This document shows positions 50,461-50,765 of a stretch of 50,765 nucleotides of DNA, piece after piece; the stretch's first letter is position 1; each line of letters opens with the position of its first letter. The position numbers were made by a program, and so were the translations under genes. The notes beneath the pieces are model-generated. The model searched no databases. It saw nothing but the letters and a program-made list of their open reading frames with translations, and was not told where the DNA came from. The stretch is from an uncultured Flavobacterium sp. (GTDB taxonomy: Bacteria > Bacteroidota > Bacteroidia > Flavobacteriales > Flavobacteriaceae), in contig CANRKI010000004.1 of assembly GCA_947631175.1 (NCBI GenBank), forward strand, positions 1 through 50,765, in the 5' to 3' direction.

Positions 50461-50552
50461 AATAGGGCAATCCCTACGGGCCGGGCTGTACGCACTCGCA
50501 ATTGCTCCGCTACGCTTCACAATGTGCTCAAACAAACGCTACCATCCCTATT
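50461..50552. repeat. GC-rich interspersed repeat with terminal inverted repeats
   Basis: It begins AATAGGG and ends CCCTATT (50546-50552), a 7-bp terminal inverted repeat. The interior is far richer in GC than its surroundings (TCCCTACGGGCCGGGCTG, GCTCCGCTACGCTTC) and encodes no protein. Similar GC-rich intergenic repeats with a TCCCTA end are, as I recall, common in Flavobacteriaceae; they are probably non-autonomous elements. Confidence 0.55.
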
Positions 50553-50560
50553 GCAAAAGT

Positions 50561-50765
50561 CTATTCCAAAACCTCAGGCTTTAAAACCTCATGTCTAATA
50601 TTACCATCAATCATCACCAACTTTCTATCCGCCATATTAGCCAATTCCTCATTGTGAGTAACAATTACAAAAGTTTGTCCCATCTCATCACGCAACTCAA
50701 AAAATAATTGATGTAAATTCTCTGCAGAGTGCGTATCTAAATTCCCCGATGGTTCATCAGCAAAA
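50561..50765 (-). CDS. ABC transporter ATP-binding protein, LolD-like, C-terminus only
   Basis: The last 67 codons are in the window; the gene continues to the right. [20 protein letters not shown] contains the Walker B end and D-loop, with the GNLD sequence typical of LolD/MacB ATPases. [20 protein letters not shown] has the switch His. By family it powers lipoprotein release from the inner membrane with LolC/E-type permeases. It could instead be another MacB-like export ATPase. Confidence 0.82.
   Translation of the reverse strand, partial: FADEPSGNLDTHSAENLHQLFFELRDEMGQTFVIVTHNEELANMADRKLVMIDGNIRHEVLKPEVLE

Noticed and set aside
1..50765. tRNA or rRNA genes, including a tRNA target for the island
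   Set aside because: No cloverleaf or rRNA-like stretch was recognised; the island's repeat is in dnaK instead.

Overview
The window is low-GC DNA from a member of the Bacteroidota, almost certainly Flavobacteriaceae. The evidence is the recurrent TAnnTTTG promoter -7 boxes, the type IX secretion gene porQ next to cmk, a fused CcsBA, a Bacteroidota-type YebC protein, and many short lipoproteins and AT-rich intergenic terminators. Genus cannot be fixed from the sequence alone; a Flavobacterium- or Myroides-like genome is the best guess.

Layout. (1) 1-4932, minus strand: a tripartite RND efflux operon, GbsR/MarR-type regulator > membrane fusion lipoprotein > AcrB-like pump > outer-membrane factor (cut by the window edge), with a 20-bp palindromic operator lying between the regulator's promoter boxes. 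(2) 5239-7122: dnaK, preceded by a sigma-54-like -24/-12 element. (3) About 7104-23213: a roughly 16-kb mobilizable genomic island inserted at the 3' end of dnaK and bounded by a 22-bp imperfect direct repeat. Its left part holds the integration and mobilization module: Zn-ribbon/HTH protein, tyrosine integrase, membrane protein, second HTH protein, VirE-like helicase, TOPRIM primase and MobV-like relaxase, with a candidate oriT and a GGTAA-repeat region. Its right part is cargo: secreted proteins of unknown role, an erythromycin-esterase-like/carboxypeptidase-regulatory fusion and a decayed relative of its C-terminus, a truncated class I lanthipeptide dehydratase next to a LanC-like protein lacking two of the usual zinc ligands, a secreted HExxH peptidase, and a lipoprotein/thioredoxin-like pair. 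(4) 23231-50292: chromosomal genes. These are ccsBA, a glutathione peroxidase, a GNAT acetyltransferase, menD, DUF2853, cvfB, hutH, gcvT, a yebC-like gene, DUF2911, tandem msrB genes, an alpha/beta hydrolase, an M48 peptidase, two MFS transporters, two paralogous lipoproteins, lon, porQ, cmk, two CD225/dispanin proteins, DUF2752 and rpsA. (5) The right edge holds a 3 x 21 bp tandem repeat, a GC-rich interspersed repeat and the C-terminus of a LolD-type ABC ATPase.

How they fit together. The efflux operon is a self-regulated export unit. dnaK and lon, 36 kb apart, share an identical 16-base sigma-54-like promoter element, which suggests common control of protein quality control. The island appears to have brought its own terminator next to dnaK, while what looks like dnaK's native terminator now lies just beyond the right end of the island. 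The cargo looks like a rearranged lanthipeptide-type locus rather than a complete producer: no precursor peptide, transporter or dehydratase C-terminal domain was found. No tRNA, rRNA or CRISPR array was seen.
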